Shown here piece by piece: positions 1 to 6,202 of a stretch of DNA of 6,202 bases. Each line of letters begins with the position of its first letter. Positions within the stretch are counted from its first letter, which is position 1. The DNA comes from Pseudomonadota bacterium. GTDB lineage: Bacteria; Pseudomonadota; Alphaproteobacteria; Rhizobiales; Rhizobiaceae. The stretch spans positions 1 through 6,202 of the forward strand of contig JAEXXS010000258.1 in the NCBI GenBank assembly GCA_023451915.1, in the 5' to 3' direction. The notes beneath the pieces were generated by a model. It worked only from the letters and a program-made list of their open reading frames with translations, did not search any database and was not told where the DNA came from. Made by a program: the position numbers and the translations under genes.

Positions 1-218
1 GTCGCATCATACATGAGAAAACCGACCAGCTCACCGCCTGCAAAAACAGCGCGTGGCCGGGCATCCTCATCCTCGTCTGCCTCTTCCAGCGAGCTTGCAT
101 TATCCGCGACGAGATTTTCCTGTCCCGGCGCAAGCTCCAGCCTGGCAATGCGTGACCGCAGCTCGTCGGTCACGGGAACAAGCCGGACATCGCCAGAGCT
201 TGGGACAGGATCGGTCAA
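1..218 (-). CDS. GNAT family N-acetyltransferase, polyamine-acetyltransferase-like (partial, 3' end outside window)
   Basis: This gene runs off the left edge and shows 72 codons of its N-terminal part. The protein begins MTDPVPSSGDVRLVPV. It has the first-strand pattern of GNAT enzymes related to spermine/spermidine acetyltransferases: VRLVPVTDEL near residues 11-20, the helix segment LAPGQENLVADNASSLEEA near residues 30-48, and the strand-turn-strand AVFAGGELVGFLMYD near residues 57-71. In the known family, the enzyme transfers acetyl from acetyl-CoA to a primary amine. The CoA-binding Q/RxxGxG/A motif should lie beyond the edge and cannot be checked. The start is a TTG at 218-216 that overlaps the TGA of the upstream synthetase (TTGA). 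No ATG is available in this frame near the junction. A strong GGAGG lies 7 bases upstream of the TTG, and together with the overlap this implies translational coupling. The substrate is unknown; an amine or the product of the neighbouring synthetase is plausible. The GNAT call is fairly firm, the polyamine assignment weak. Confidence 0.8.
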   Translation of the reverse strand, partial: MTDPVPSSGDVRLVPVTDELRSRIARLELAPGQENLVADNASSLEEADEDEDARPRAVFAGGELVGFLMYDA

Positions 219-3200
219 CTGGCCGCCTCCATTGGACGAAGAGCAGCAGAGCCCGCCTGTTTGACATTGGCCAGCACCGTGCCGTCCTTCGTCACCGGTA
301 CGACGAACCGGTTGAGCTTGGCCGGATTGCCACGCCAGACGGAATAAGGCTCAAGCACCTCGCCCTTCATGACGAAGGAATCGACATCAACGATAGAGCC
401 GTCGCCCATCACCACACCGTAATGCACGAATGCCGATGGTCCGAGCGTGCAGCCATTGCCGATGCGGATGAAGTCCGACTTGAAAGCGCCCTCCTCCAGC
501 GAATGCGGCTGGATCACGCAACCTTCATTCAAAGTTGCATCGTCGCCGATTTCGACCAGCGAACGCTCGGTCAGATTGGCGCCGCCGTCATAGACGCGGC
601 GACCGACCTTCACACCAAGGCAGCGCAGGATCATCGGACGGAAGGGCGTTCCGGCGAAAAGCTGCGTGATCGGCGAATCCGACAGCTTCCAATGGCGCTC
701 ATGCCGCCAGAAGGCTTCATCATAAATCGTCGTCATGCGCGGCTTCAGCCTGCCGAAGCCCAGCGAAAGGCGTTCGATGAAGATATAGAACGGTATCGCA
801 ATGCCCGCCGTCAGCACCACGGCCACAAACAGCGCGTTGTACTTCCAGTCGTCGTAATAGTTCAGCGCGCGGTCCCAGATCGCCAGCGTTGCAAACAGCA
901 TCAGCCATTGTTCCGCCAGGAACATCAATCCCGTGCGGAAATTGTGGAAGTTCTTGCGGCGCAAACGGCGCAGGCGATCGCCTTCCTCGATATTGGCGAT
1001 CAGTTCCTTGTCGCGATTGACCATGCGCGGGATTTCAAAGCAGGGCGAACCCAGAAGCCCGACATTCTCACGCACTGGCCCTTCGATAGGCACCATAACC
1101 TTGGTGCCCAGCAGGCAGTTATCGCCGGTCCGCCCATCGGACGGATAGAAGATATTGTTGCCAAAATAGTTCCGCTCACCGACCTTCGTATGCTCCAGCC
1201 GGAACGTCGCCGCCGATTTGTGGGTGTTGATCATGAACAGACCATCCGAGACCATGGTCTGGCTGCCGATTTCGCATAGAAGCGGGTTTTCATGCTGCTG
1301 GTTGGTGCCGAAATTGGACCCCGTCTGAACAACCTTGTTCAGGTTCCAGCCAATGGCACGCATATAATGCACCACCGCCGAGCTATCGCCGAAAAGCAGA
1401 TTGAGAAGGCGTGAATTGCTGGCGAGCTCCACCATCGACTGGAGCCAATAGTGAAAACCATAAAGCGTATAGGTGCGGTTCGGTTTCAGGAACAGGCTGG
1501 CCAGACGCGGCACCGCAACCGCAGCGATGAATGAGGCCGCCAGCATGCCAAACAGTGTGACAGTCGTGCCGATGGCCACGATGCCGATGGTTTCCTGATA
1601 GTCGTCGCTGACATTCTGCCAGTAGCTGTGGAACAGGAGCGGAAAGGGCGTGACCAGCATGAACAGTCCCACCAGCTGCACGATCTCGAAGGCGATGCGG
1701 CGGGTTTTGGACAGGGTGATGCTGCGCACCTTGCAATAATCCGCCGTGGTCGGTGCGGCGGGCGAACCATGCCAATGTTCGCCATCGGGGATGCTTTGAC
1801 CGCGTTGCAACGAGGACGCATGGCCAAGCTGCGCGCCATTGCCGATACTGGTATCGATATCAATGGTCGAACCAACGCCCACAAAAGCGCCATCGCCAAT
1901 GGTGATACTGCCCGTGTGGATATAGCCGCTTTCCGCCTTGAAACCGAGAATATTGGATTCGCGGCGCAGAATGGAATTCTCGCCGATGGAAATCAGGTCG
2001 GTGCAAACCGGAATTGCCCGGCATTCAATGGCGGTGTTGCGGCCAAGCTTGGCGCCGAGCAGCCGCAGATAAAGGCTATAGAGCGGGTTGCCACGGAACA
2101 GGACCACGGGCGCGGTGCGGATCAGCGTCTTCACCACCCAGAAGCGGTAATAACGCAGGCCCCAGATCGGGAAGCTTTCCGTCTTCCAGCGGCCAATCAG
2201 CACCCATTTTGCAGCAATGGCAAAACCCGTCATCGCGAAGAAGCTGGCCGCCGCCAGCACGACGCATCGGAAATAAAGCAGAAGCGGGTTATCAAGGGCA
2301 TCGTAAACCCAATCGAGACCGCCATCGAAGAAAACCAGCGCGATGTAGGCATAGACCCCGTAGAAAGCGAGCTGCGCCAGCCCGCAGGTCCAGTAAGCGA
2401 AATTGGAGGCCTTGTGGGTGAGCTGACGCTCGACGGTCGCCGCCGTTTTCTGCTGCGGCGCATGCAGATGCGCCGCCAGACTTGCGATGGTCGGATGCAG
2501 GTAAATATCCCGCATCGACGCTGTTTCCCAGCCTTGCGCTGTGCGCACACGGGCGCAAAAGCGCGCCATGAGCAGGGAATTCGCGCCCAGATCGTCAAAG
2601 AAATGATCTTCGACCGAAACCTCGTCCAGATTGAGCACTGCCGCCAGCGCATCCGCCATGAAGCGTTGATCGTCATTGCTCGGCGGCACGATTTCACGTT
2701 CCGCCGAAAGACGCACATTGGTCGGCTTCGGCAGGCGCTTCAGATCGGCCTTGTTGGAGACCGTCATCGGAATGGCGTCCAGCTCTTCCAGATAAGCGGG
2801 CACCATATAGGACGGCAGGCGGCGCTTCAGCTCGCGCGCAATATCGGCACGTTGCAGCGGCGGCATGCCGGACTTCGGCGCATAATAAGCCACCAGTTCC
2901 ACGCGACCCGGCTCGATTTCCCAGGTCGTGACGGCAGCCTGTGCAACGCCCGGCTGATCAAGCAGAACGGCTTCAATCTCGCCAAGCTCGATGCGGTAGC
3001 CGCGAATTTTCACCTGCGTATCGATACGCCCATGATACTCGATCTCGCCCGCAGCATTGATGCGCCCCAGATCGCCGGTGCGATAGATACGGGCGGACGG
3101 GTTGTTGGGCAGGCCGATGAAATCGGGAATGAACTTCTGGTCGGTCAAATCCTGCCGGTTGAGATAACCCACCGCAAGGCCGATACCGGCAATACCGATT

Positions 3201-4393
3201 TCACCCAGTTCATCGGGGTTAGTCAGCTTTGGCTCGGTCGGCTCGATAATGACAATCGAATAGGTCGGCAGCGGCGCACCGATCGTCACCGGCTTGTCGG
3301 GTGTCAGAACGCCCATGGTGGCCGTGACGGTCGCTTCCGTTGGCCCATAGGTGTTGAGAAGCAGGCGGCACGGCTTCGTCCAGCGCGTTACCAGATTGAG
3401 CGGGCAGGCTTCGCCGCCCACCATCAGCAAGCGCAGCTTCGGCACATCGGTTTCGATAGAGGAGAGCAGCGTCGGGCTGCACGCCATGCAGTTGATGTCA
3501 TGCGCCCGCAGGAAATCCGCAAGTTCCTCGCCCACAAGCGTCATCGGTCCCGGCGCAGGCACCACGGTAGCACCTGCCGTAAACGGCACCCAATATTCTT
3601 CGGCAGAGAAGTCGAAGGCGATGGTCATGCCGTGATAAACACGGTCTCCCGGCTTATAGCCGTAGGACATCGCCGCGACACGCAGGAAGTTGCAGAAGCT
3701 CTGATGCAGGATCGCGACGCCCTTCGGCCGGCCGGTCGTTCCTGATGTGTAGAGAATATAGCAAATCTGGTCGGGGTTTGCGGCTCTGGCATCTTTGTCC
3801 AGCGGTGCGACCGACTGTCTGGAAATTTCGGTGCTCGCCCCATCGACCAGCACATGCGGCACGGGCATCTGTTCGACGCGCGCCTTATAGGCCTCCAGCG
3901 AAATGACGAGCTTTACATTGGCGTCCTCGATGATGAGGGCCATGCGATCTTCGGGAAAAGCGGTTGCCAGCGGCACATAGGCTGCGCCTGCCTTCATGAC
4001 CGCAAGCAGCGCAATATAGGTGTCGGCGGAACGGTCCAGCAGCAGGCCAATACGGTCGCCCGGGCGAACGCCGCGTTCGATCAGCAGCCGCGCAAATTGA
4101 TTGGCGCGGCTGTCGAGTTCCCGATAGGTCCAGTTGCGCCCGTCGGAAACGACGGCGACCGAATCTGAAAACTTGTCGGCCAGCTGCTCAAAAAACAGGT
4201 CCAGCCGCTCGCCCGGCTTTCCGGGCTCGGCAAAATCGGCGCCAGCCAGAATCTGCTTGTGAGCGGAGAGAGCATGCACCCCGCCCTGTGGCCTTTTTAC
4301 CTGCACATCATCGATGGGCAGACCATTATCGCTTGTCGTCGCTGCGGCTTCGCCGTGTCCAGCGCCACGATTTTCATAGTTCATATTCAACAC
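215..4393 (-). CDS. Pls/PosA-type membrane non-ribosomal peptide synthetase (poly-cationic amino acid synthetase-like)
   Basis: The 1392-residue protein is predicted to activate one amino acid as an adenylate, load it on its own carrier domain and polymerise or conjugate it at the inner membrane. Order of parts: a low-complexity leader (1-55); an adenylation domain (about 60-560) with A3 YTSGTTGRPKG at 215-225, A5 NTYGPTE at 347-353, A7 YRTGDL at 437-442, A8 from GRIDTQVKIRGYR at 455 and the A10 lysine K548; a carrier domain with LGANS and phosphopantetheine Ser606; then membrane segments near 665-689, 702-734, 902-922, 936-968, 1153-1173 and 1187-1208. These flank three soluble domains with hexapeptide-repeat character (about 785-880, 1020-1122, 1260-1360). 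This is the layout of Streptomyces epsilon-poly-L-lysine synthetase (about 1300 residues). No HHxxxDG condensation motif or thioesterase is seen, so a siderophore (EntF-like) label would mislead. The GTG start at 4393 follows a stop codon directly; ATG at 4384, with a weak GAG 8 bases upstream, is equally possible. Family call is strong; substrate and product are inferred. Confidence 0.93.
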   Translation of the reverse strand: MLNMNYENRGAGHGEAAATTSDNGLPIDDVQVKRPQGGVHALSAHKQILAGADFAEPGKPGERLDLFFEQLADKFSDSVAVVSDGRNWTYRELDSRANQFARLLIERGVRPGDRIGLLLDRSADTYIALLAVMKAGAAYVPLATAFPEDRMALIIEDANVKLVISLEAYKARVEQMPVPHVLVDGASTEISRQSVAPLDKDARAANPDQICYILYTSGTTGRPKGVAILHQSFCNFLRVAAMSYGYKPGDRVYHGMTIAFDFSAEEYWVPFTAGATVVPAPGPMTLVGEELADFLRAHDINCMACSPTLLSSIETDVPKLRLLMVGGEACPLNLVTRWTKPCRLLLNTYGPTEATVTATMGVLTPDKPVTIGAPLPTYSIVIIEPTEPKLTNPDELGEIGIAGIGLAVGYLNRQDLTDQKFIPDFIGLPNNPSARIYRTGDLGRINAAGEIEYHGRIDTQVKIRGYRIELGEIEAVLLDQPGVAQAAVTTWEIEPGRVELVAYYAPKSGMPPLQRADIARELKRRLPSYMVPAYLEELDAIPMTVSNKADLKRLPKPTNVRLSAEREIVPPSNDDQRFMADALAAVLNLDEVSVEDHFFDDLGANSLLMARFCARVRTAQGWETASMRDIYLHPTIASLAAHLHAPQQKTAATVERQLTHKASNFAYWTCGLAQLAFYGVYAYIALVFFDGGLDWVYDALDNPLLLYFRCVVLAAASFFAMTGFAIAAKWVLIGRWKTESFPIWGLRYYRFWVVKTLIRTAPVVLFRGNPLYSLYLRLLGAKLGRNTAIECRAIPVCTDLISIGENSILRRESNILGFKAESGYIHTGSITIGDGAFVGVGSTIDIDTSIGNGAQLGHASSLQRGQSIPDGEHWHGSPAAPTTADYCKVRSITLSKTRRIAFEIVQLVGLFMLVTPFPLLFHSYWQNVSDDYQETIGIVAIGTTVTLFGMLAASFIAAVAVPRLASLFLKPNRTYTLYGFHYWLQSMVELASNSRLLNLLFGDSSAVVHYMRAIGWNLNKVVQTGSNFGTNQQHENPLLCEIGSQTMVSDGLFMINTHKSAATFRLEHTKVGERNYFGNNIFYPSDGRTGDNCLLGTKVMVPIEGPVRENVGLLGSPCFEIPRMVNRDKELIANIEEGDRLRRLRRKNFHNFRTGLMFLAEQWLMLFATLAIWDRALNYYDDWKYNALFVAVVLTAGIAIPFYIFIERLSLGFGRLKPRMTTIYDEAFWRHERHWKLSDSPITQLFAGTPFRPMILRCLGVKVGRRVYDGGANLTERSLVEIGDDATLNEGCVIQPHSLEEGAFKSDFIRIGNGCTLGPSAFVHYGVVMGDGSIVDVDSFVMKGEVLEPYSVWRGNPAKLNRFVVPVTKDGTVLANVKQAGSAALRPMEAAS
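226..230 (-). promoter_or_regulatory. Shine-Dalgarno site setting a TTG start
   Basis: On the minus strand GGAGG sits 7 bases before the TTG at 218-216, inside the last codons of the synthetase gene. It is the best ribosome-binding site in the left half of the window. It is the main reason for choosing the non-ATG start of the acetyltransferase. Confidence 0.7.
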
Positions 4394-4424
4394 TCACTGA
4401 CCAAAGGTCGAGCATCAACAGGCA

Positions 4425-4453
4425 ATTATACGCGTTAGGCGGCACGCTTGCCT
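4425..4453 (-). promoter_or_regulatory. Candidate sigma-70-type promoter for the synthetase gene
   Basis: The minus strand has a perfect -10 hexamer TATAAT at 4430-4425. At a 17-base spacing the -35 position (4453-4448) reads AGGCAA, a poor match to TTGACA. Transcription would begin near 4418, giving a leader of about 25-35 bases before the GTG at 4393 or the ATG at 4384. A perfect -10 with a weak -35 is typical of activator-dependent promoters. Seen by eye only. Confidence 0.5.
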
Positions 4454-4482
4454 GCAATGAGGCATTATCTGTCGTCGAACCG

Positions 4483-4497
4483 TTCACTGCGGGTGAA
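4483..4497. promoter_or_regulatory. Candidate LysR-type operator, TTCAC-N5-GTGAA
   Basis: This is a perfect 5-5-5 inverted repeat whose inner T (4484) and A (4496) satisfy the T-N11-A rule of LysR-type boxes. Its centre at 4490 is about 72 bases upstream of the start point predicted for the synthetase promoter, close to the usual recognition-site position near -65. A divergent LysR gene begins 183 bases away. Short dyads occur by chance, so the assignment depends on position and context. Confidence 0.4.
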
Positions 4498-4594
4498 GAA
4501 GACCGCTATTGGCGCAGGCCACTACTCAAACTGGTGCAAATAAGAAAGTGAATTATTTTTATTTTAGCTGTTCATCCATCAGTGTTGCAAAACT

Positions 4595-4607
4595 AGCATA
4601 CAATGCT
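4595..4607. promoter_or_regulatory. Short palindrome AGCAT-ACA-ATGCT upstream of the LysR gene
   Basis: A perfect 5-3-5 inverted repeat lies 73 bases before the LysR start codon. It overlaps TACAAT at 4599-4604, which resembles a -10 hexamer but has no matching -35 at 16-18 bases. It could be an autoregulatory operator. It does not fit T-N11-A, so its binding protein is open. The palindromic hexamer TTGCAA occurs nearby twice, at 4585-4590 and 4645-4650. Confidence 0.25.
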
Positions 4608-4679
4608 GACCAGATCATCCGATTTTAGTTCCTATCCACCGCTCTTGCAATCTTTTGCTGGCCACGGTTAACTGCCGAA

Positions 4680-5588
4680 ATGGCGTTTACATTAAGGCAG
4701 TTACAGTATTTCGTTGCCGTTGCGGAGCAGGGGTCGGTGACCCGCGCGGCGCAAAAGCTGTCAATCTCGCAGTCTTCTGTCACGGAAGCGATCAAGGAGC
4801 TGGAAACCGACCTTAATGTCGAGCTTTTCGAGCGCCATCCCCGTGGCCTGACAGTGACGCATAACGGCCACCAGTTCCTGCGCCATGCCACCAAGATTCT
4901 GACCGGCGTTTCCGACGCCCGCCGTTCCTTCGCCGACCAGCGCATTCAGGAAAAGGGCAAGCTTAATCTGGGCGTGACATCGCTGGTCGCTGGCTACGTC
5001 CTGTCCGACCTGCTCGCCCGCTATCGACGCGCCTTTCCCGGCGTCGAAATCAGCGCCATCGAAGACAATGGTTCCTATCTGGAACATCTGCTGGTCGGCG
5101 GTGAGCTGGACGTGGCGGTGATGGTGATTTCCAACCTGCGCGACCGCATGGCGCTGCATGCGGAAATTCTCGAAACCTCGCCCTATCGGCTGTGGCTGCC
5201 GCTTGGCCATGAACTCGTTTCCATCGACTGCATATCAGTGAGCGATATCGCCAAAGAACCGCTGATCATGCTGACTGTGGATGAAATCGAGGAAAACACC
5301 GGCAAGCTTCTGGCCGCGCTCGGCGCGCGCCCGCATGTGGCCTTCCGCACCCGTTCGGTGGAAGCCGTGCGCAGCCTCGTCGCCACGGGGGCGGGCATAG
5401 CCCTCCTCCCCGATCTCGTCTATCGCCCCTGGTCGCTGGAAGGCGACCGGATCGAAAGCCGCGATGTATCGGGCTCGCTGCCCGTCGTGCAGATCGGCAT
5501 GGCCTGGCGCAAGGGATCGAGCCTGCCCCAATCCGCACGAGACTTTATCGGGATTGCAGAAGCCGCTCGTTCTGGCCGACTGCGTTAA
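4680..5588 (+). CDS. LysR-type transcriptional regulator
   Basis: The 302-residue length is normal for the family. The N-terminus has the classic winged helix-turn-helix: FTLRQLQYFVAVAEQGSVTR at 3-22, AAQKLSISQSSVTEAIKELE at 23-42 with the recognition helix near 31-41, and LNVELFERHPRGLTVTHNG at 45-63. A linker helix (about 65-90) is followed by a periplasmic-binding-protein-like effector domain (about 93-295), including GAGIALLPDLVY at 237-248. It should act as a cytoplasmic tetramer that binds DNA and responds to a small molecule. The ATG at 4680 gives the canonical distance to the HTH, although no good Shine-Dalgarno precedes it. It is divergent from the synthetase gene and co-directional with the YdcS-like gene 122 bases downstream. 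By family habit its targets are the divergent gene and possibly the downstream transporter. The effector is unknown; an amine or basic amino acid is a guess from context. Confidence 0.95.
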   Translation: MAFTLRQLQYFVAVAEQGSVTRAAQKLSISQSSVTEAIKELETDLNVELFERHPRGLTVTHNGHQFLRHATKILTGVSDARRSFADQRIQEKGKLNLGVTSLVAGYVLSDLLARYRRAFPGVEISAIEDNGSYLEHLLVGGELDVAVMVISNLRDRMALHAEILETSPYRLWLPLGHELVSIDCISVSDIAKEPLIMLTVDEIEENTGKLLAALGARPHVAFRTRSVEAVRSLVATGAGIALLPDLVYRPWSLEGDRIESRDVSGSLPVVQIGMAWRKGSSLPQSARDFIGIAEAARSGRLR

Positions 5589-5595
5589 ACTCCAA

Positions 5596-5626
5596 TATCG
5601 GAAAAACCGATACCAGCTTTCCGATA
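5596..5626. repeat. Nested inverted repeat between the LysR and YdcS-like genes
   Basis: TATCGG (5596-5601), CCGATA (5607-5612) and CCGATA (5621-5626) give two alternative pairings. One is a perfect 6-5-6 palindrome TATCGG-AAAAA-CCGATA. The other is a longer 9-13-9 pairing of TATCGGAAA (5596-5604) with TTTCCGATA (5618-5626). The first also meets T-N11-A (T5598 to A5610). It starts 8 bases after the LysR stop and ends 84 bases before the YdcS-like start. No T-run follows the stem, so an intrinsic terminator is unlikely. An operator for the downstream transporter gene is more probable. Half-sites differ from those at 4483-4497, so one protein need not bind both. Confidence 0.55.
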
Positions 5627-5710
5627 AATGAATTTGCGAAAGGCAGGGTTTCAGCACACCATCCGCTCCGGGAACAAAATCACTGAATATGAATAAAACG
5701 GGAGTGGTCG

Positions 5711-6202
5711 ATGAGAAAATTTCTGCAATCCTGTACCGCTTTGATGGCCGTCGCGAGCTTTGCCACGCAGGCCATTGCCGCCGAACCGCTGAAAGCAATT
5801 GGCGAAGGTGAAGGCGCGCTGAGCATCGTGGCCTGGGCGGGCTATATCGAACGCGGCGAAACCGACAAGAATTACGACTGGGTCACGGATTTCGAAAAGG
5901 AAACCGGCTGCAAGGTCAGCGTGAAAACCGCCGCCACCTCCGACGAAATGGTGGCGCTGATGAATGAAGGCGGCTTCGATCTCGTCACAGCGTCCGGCGA
6001 CGCCTCGCTGCGTCTCGTGGCTGGCAAGCGCGTACAGCCTATCAACACCGACCTCATCCCCAGCTGGAAAACCATAGACGAGCGGCTGCAAAATGCGCCG
6101 TGGTTCACCGTCAAGGACGTGCATTACGGTGTGCCCTATCTCTGGGGCCCGAATGTGCTGATGTACAACACCGATGTCTTCAAGGGCGAAGCGCCGAAGA
6201 GC
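5711..6202 (+). CDS. ydcS: YdcS-like periplasmic substrate-binding protein of a polyamine-type ABC transporter (partial, 3' end outside window)
   Basis: The first 164 codons are present and stay open to the right edge. The protein has a signal peptide: MRKF, a hydrophobic core around residues 9-18, and AIA at 21-23 as the likely signal peptidase I site. The mature part carries IVAWAGYIERGETDKNYDWV (39-58), FEKETGC (61-67), KTAATSDEMVALM (72-84), DLVTASGDASLRL (90-102), GKRVQPINTDLIPSWKT (105-121) and WGPNVLMYNT (145-154). These match my memory of E. coli YdcS very closely, the binding protein of the YdcSTUV putrescine/spermidine-type importer and a relative of PotD and PotF. It should bind its ligand in the periplasm and deliver it to membrane partners, expected just beyond the edge. 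The ATG at 5711 has a good GGGAGTGG Shine-Dalgarno 6-12 bases upstream. The family is clear; the ligand, probably a polyamine, is inferred. The symbol rests on similarity only. Confidence 0.88.
   Translation, partial: MRKFLQSCTALMAVASFATQAIAAEPLKAIGEGEGALSIVAWAGYIERGETDKNYDWVTDFEKETGCKVSVKTAATSDEMVALMNEGGFDLVTASGDASLRLVAGKRVQPINTDLIPSWKTIDERLQNAPWFTVKDVHYGVPYLWGPNVLMYNTDVFKGEAPKS

Noticed and set aside
53..1279. 408-codon plus-strand open frame opposite the synthetase C-terminal region
   Set aside because: It lies wholly antisense to a gene with clear domain motifs, and its translation is rich in Arg, His and Gln with no recognisable fold. Long antisense frames are expected in GC-rich genes.
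1628..3745. 705-codon plus-strand open frame opposite the synthetase core
   Set aside because: Despite its length it mirrors the adenylation, carrier and first membrane regions of the synthetase codon for codon, has no domain pattern and lacks a convincing ribosome-binding site.
215..4393. EntF-like siderophore synthetase
   Set aside because: There is no condensation domain, no thioesterase and no serine-type code; the C-terminal half is a membrane beta-helix array of the Pls type.
4288..4551. 87-codon plus-strand frame spanning the synthetase start and the divergent gap
   Set aside because: It overlaps the synthetase 5' end and its likely promoter, has no family resemblance and no clear Shine-Dalgarno site.
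4645..4673. TTGCAA (4645-4650) with TTAACT (4668-4673), 17 bases apart, as a LysR-gene promoter
   Set aside because: The spacing is right, but both hexamers match poorly and transcription would begin almost at the ATG, leaving no leader. Not strong enough to annotate.
5596..5612. Rho-independent terminator for the LysR gene
   Set aside because: The stem is only six pairs with an A-rich loop, and no T-run follows it or the longer alternative stem.
5651..6124. 157-codon minus-strand frame opposite the YdcS-like gene
   Set aside because: It is antisense to a gene with a signal peptide and strong family motifs; its own translation shows nothing recognisable.

Overview
The base composition (GC-rich coding, AT-rich gaps), the codon use and the type of proteins suggest an alphaproteobacterium of the Hyphomicrobiales, possibly the Brucella/Ochrobactrum group. 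That placement is inferred from general resemblance, not from a database search. The window is almost fully coding and divergently organised around one 286-base regulatory gap. It holds no RNA genes, insertion sequences, CRISPR arrays or phage genes that I can see.

Left part, minus strand: positions 215-4393 encode one very large membrane enzyme of 1392 residues. Its architecture is adenylation domain, carrier protein, then six membrane segments alternating with three soluble left-handed beta-helix-like domains. This is the layout of epsilon-poly-L-lysine synthetase (Pls) of Streptomyces, not of a classical siderophore or antibiotic NRPS. It has no canonical condensation domain and no thioesterase. 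The adenylation pocket carries a Glu at the position that selects Lys or Orn in known NRPSs, so the likely product is a cationic homopolymer or a conjugate of a basic amino acid. Its stop codon overlaps the TTG start of a second minus-strand gene, a GNAT N-acetyltransferase of the polyamine-acetyltransferase type. That gene is cut by the left edge of the window (1-218).

Middle (4394-4679): a divergent promoter region. It contains a perfect -10 hexamer for the synthetase and two short dyads, one of which fits the T-N11-A rule for LysR-type boxes at a suitable distance from that promoter.

Right part, plus strand: a complete LysR-type regulator (4680-5588), a 122-base gap with a striking nested palindrome (5596-5626), and the first 164 codons of a periplasmic polyamine-type substrate-binding protein closely resembling E. 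coli YdcS (5711 to the right edge).

Working model (inference): the synthetase and the acetyltransferase form a translationally coupled pair that builds and perhaps acetylates a basic amino-acid polymer or polyamine conjugate. The LysR protein may control that pair, the polyamine-type importer, or both. The common theme is cationic amine metabolism.
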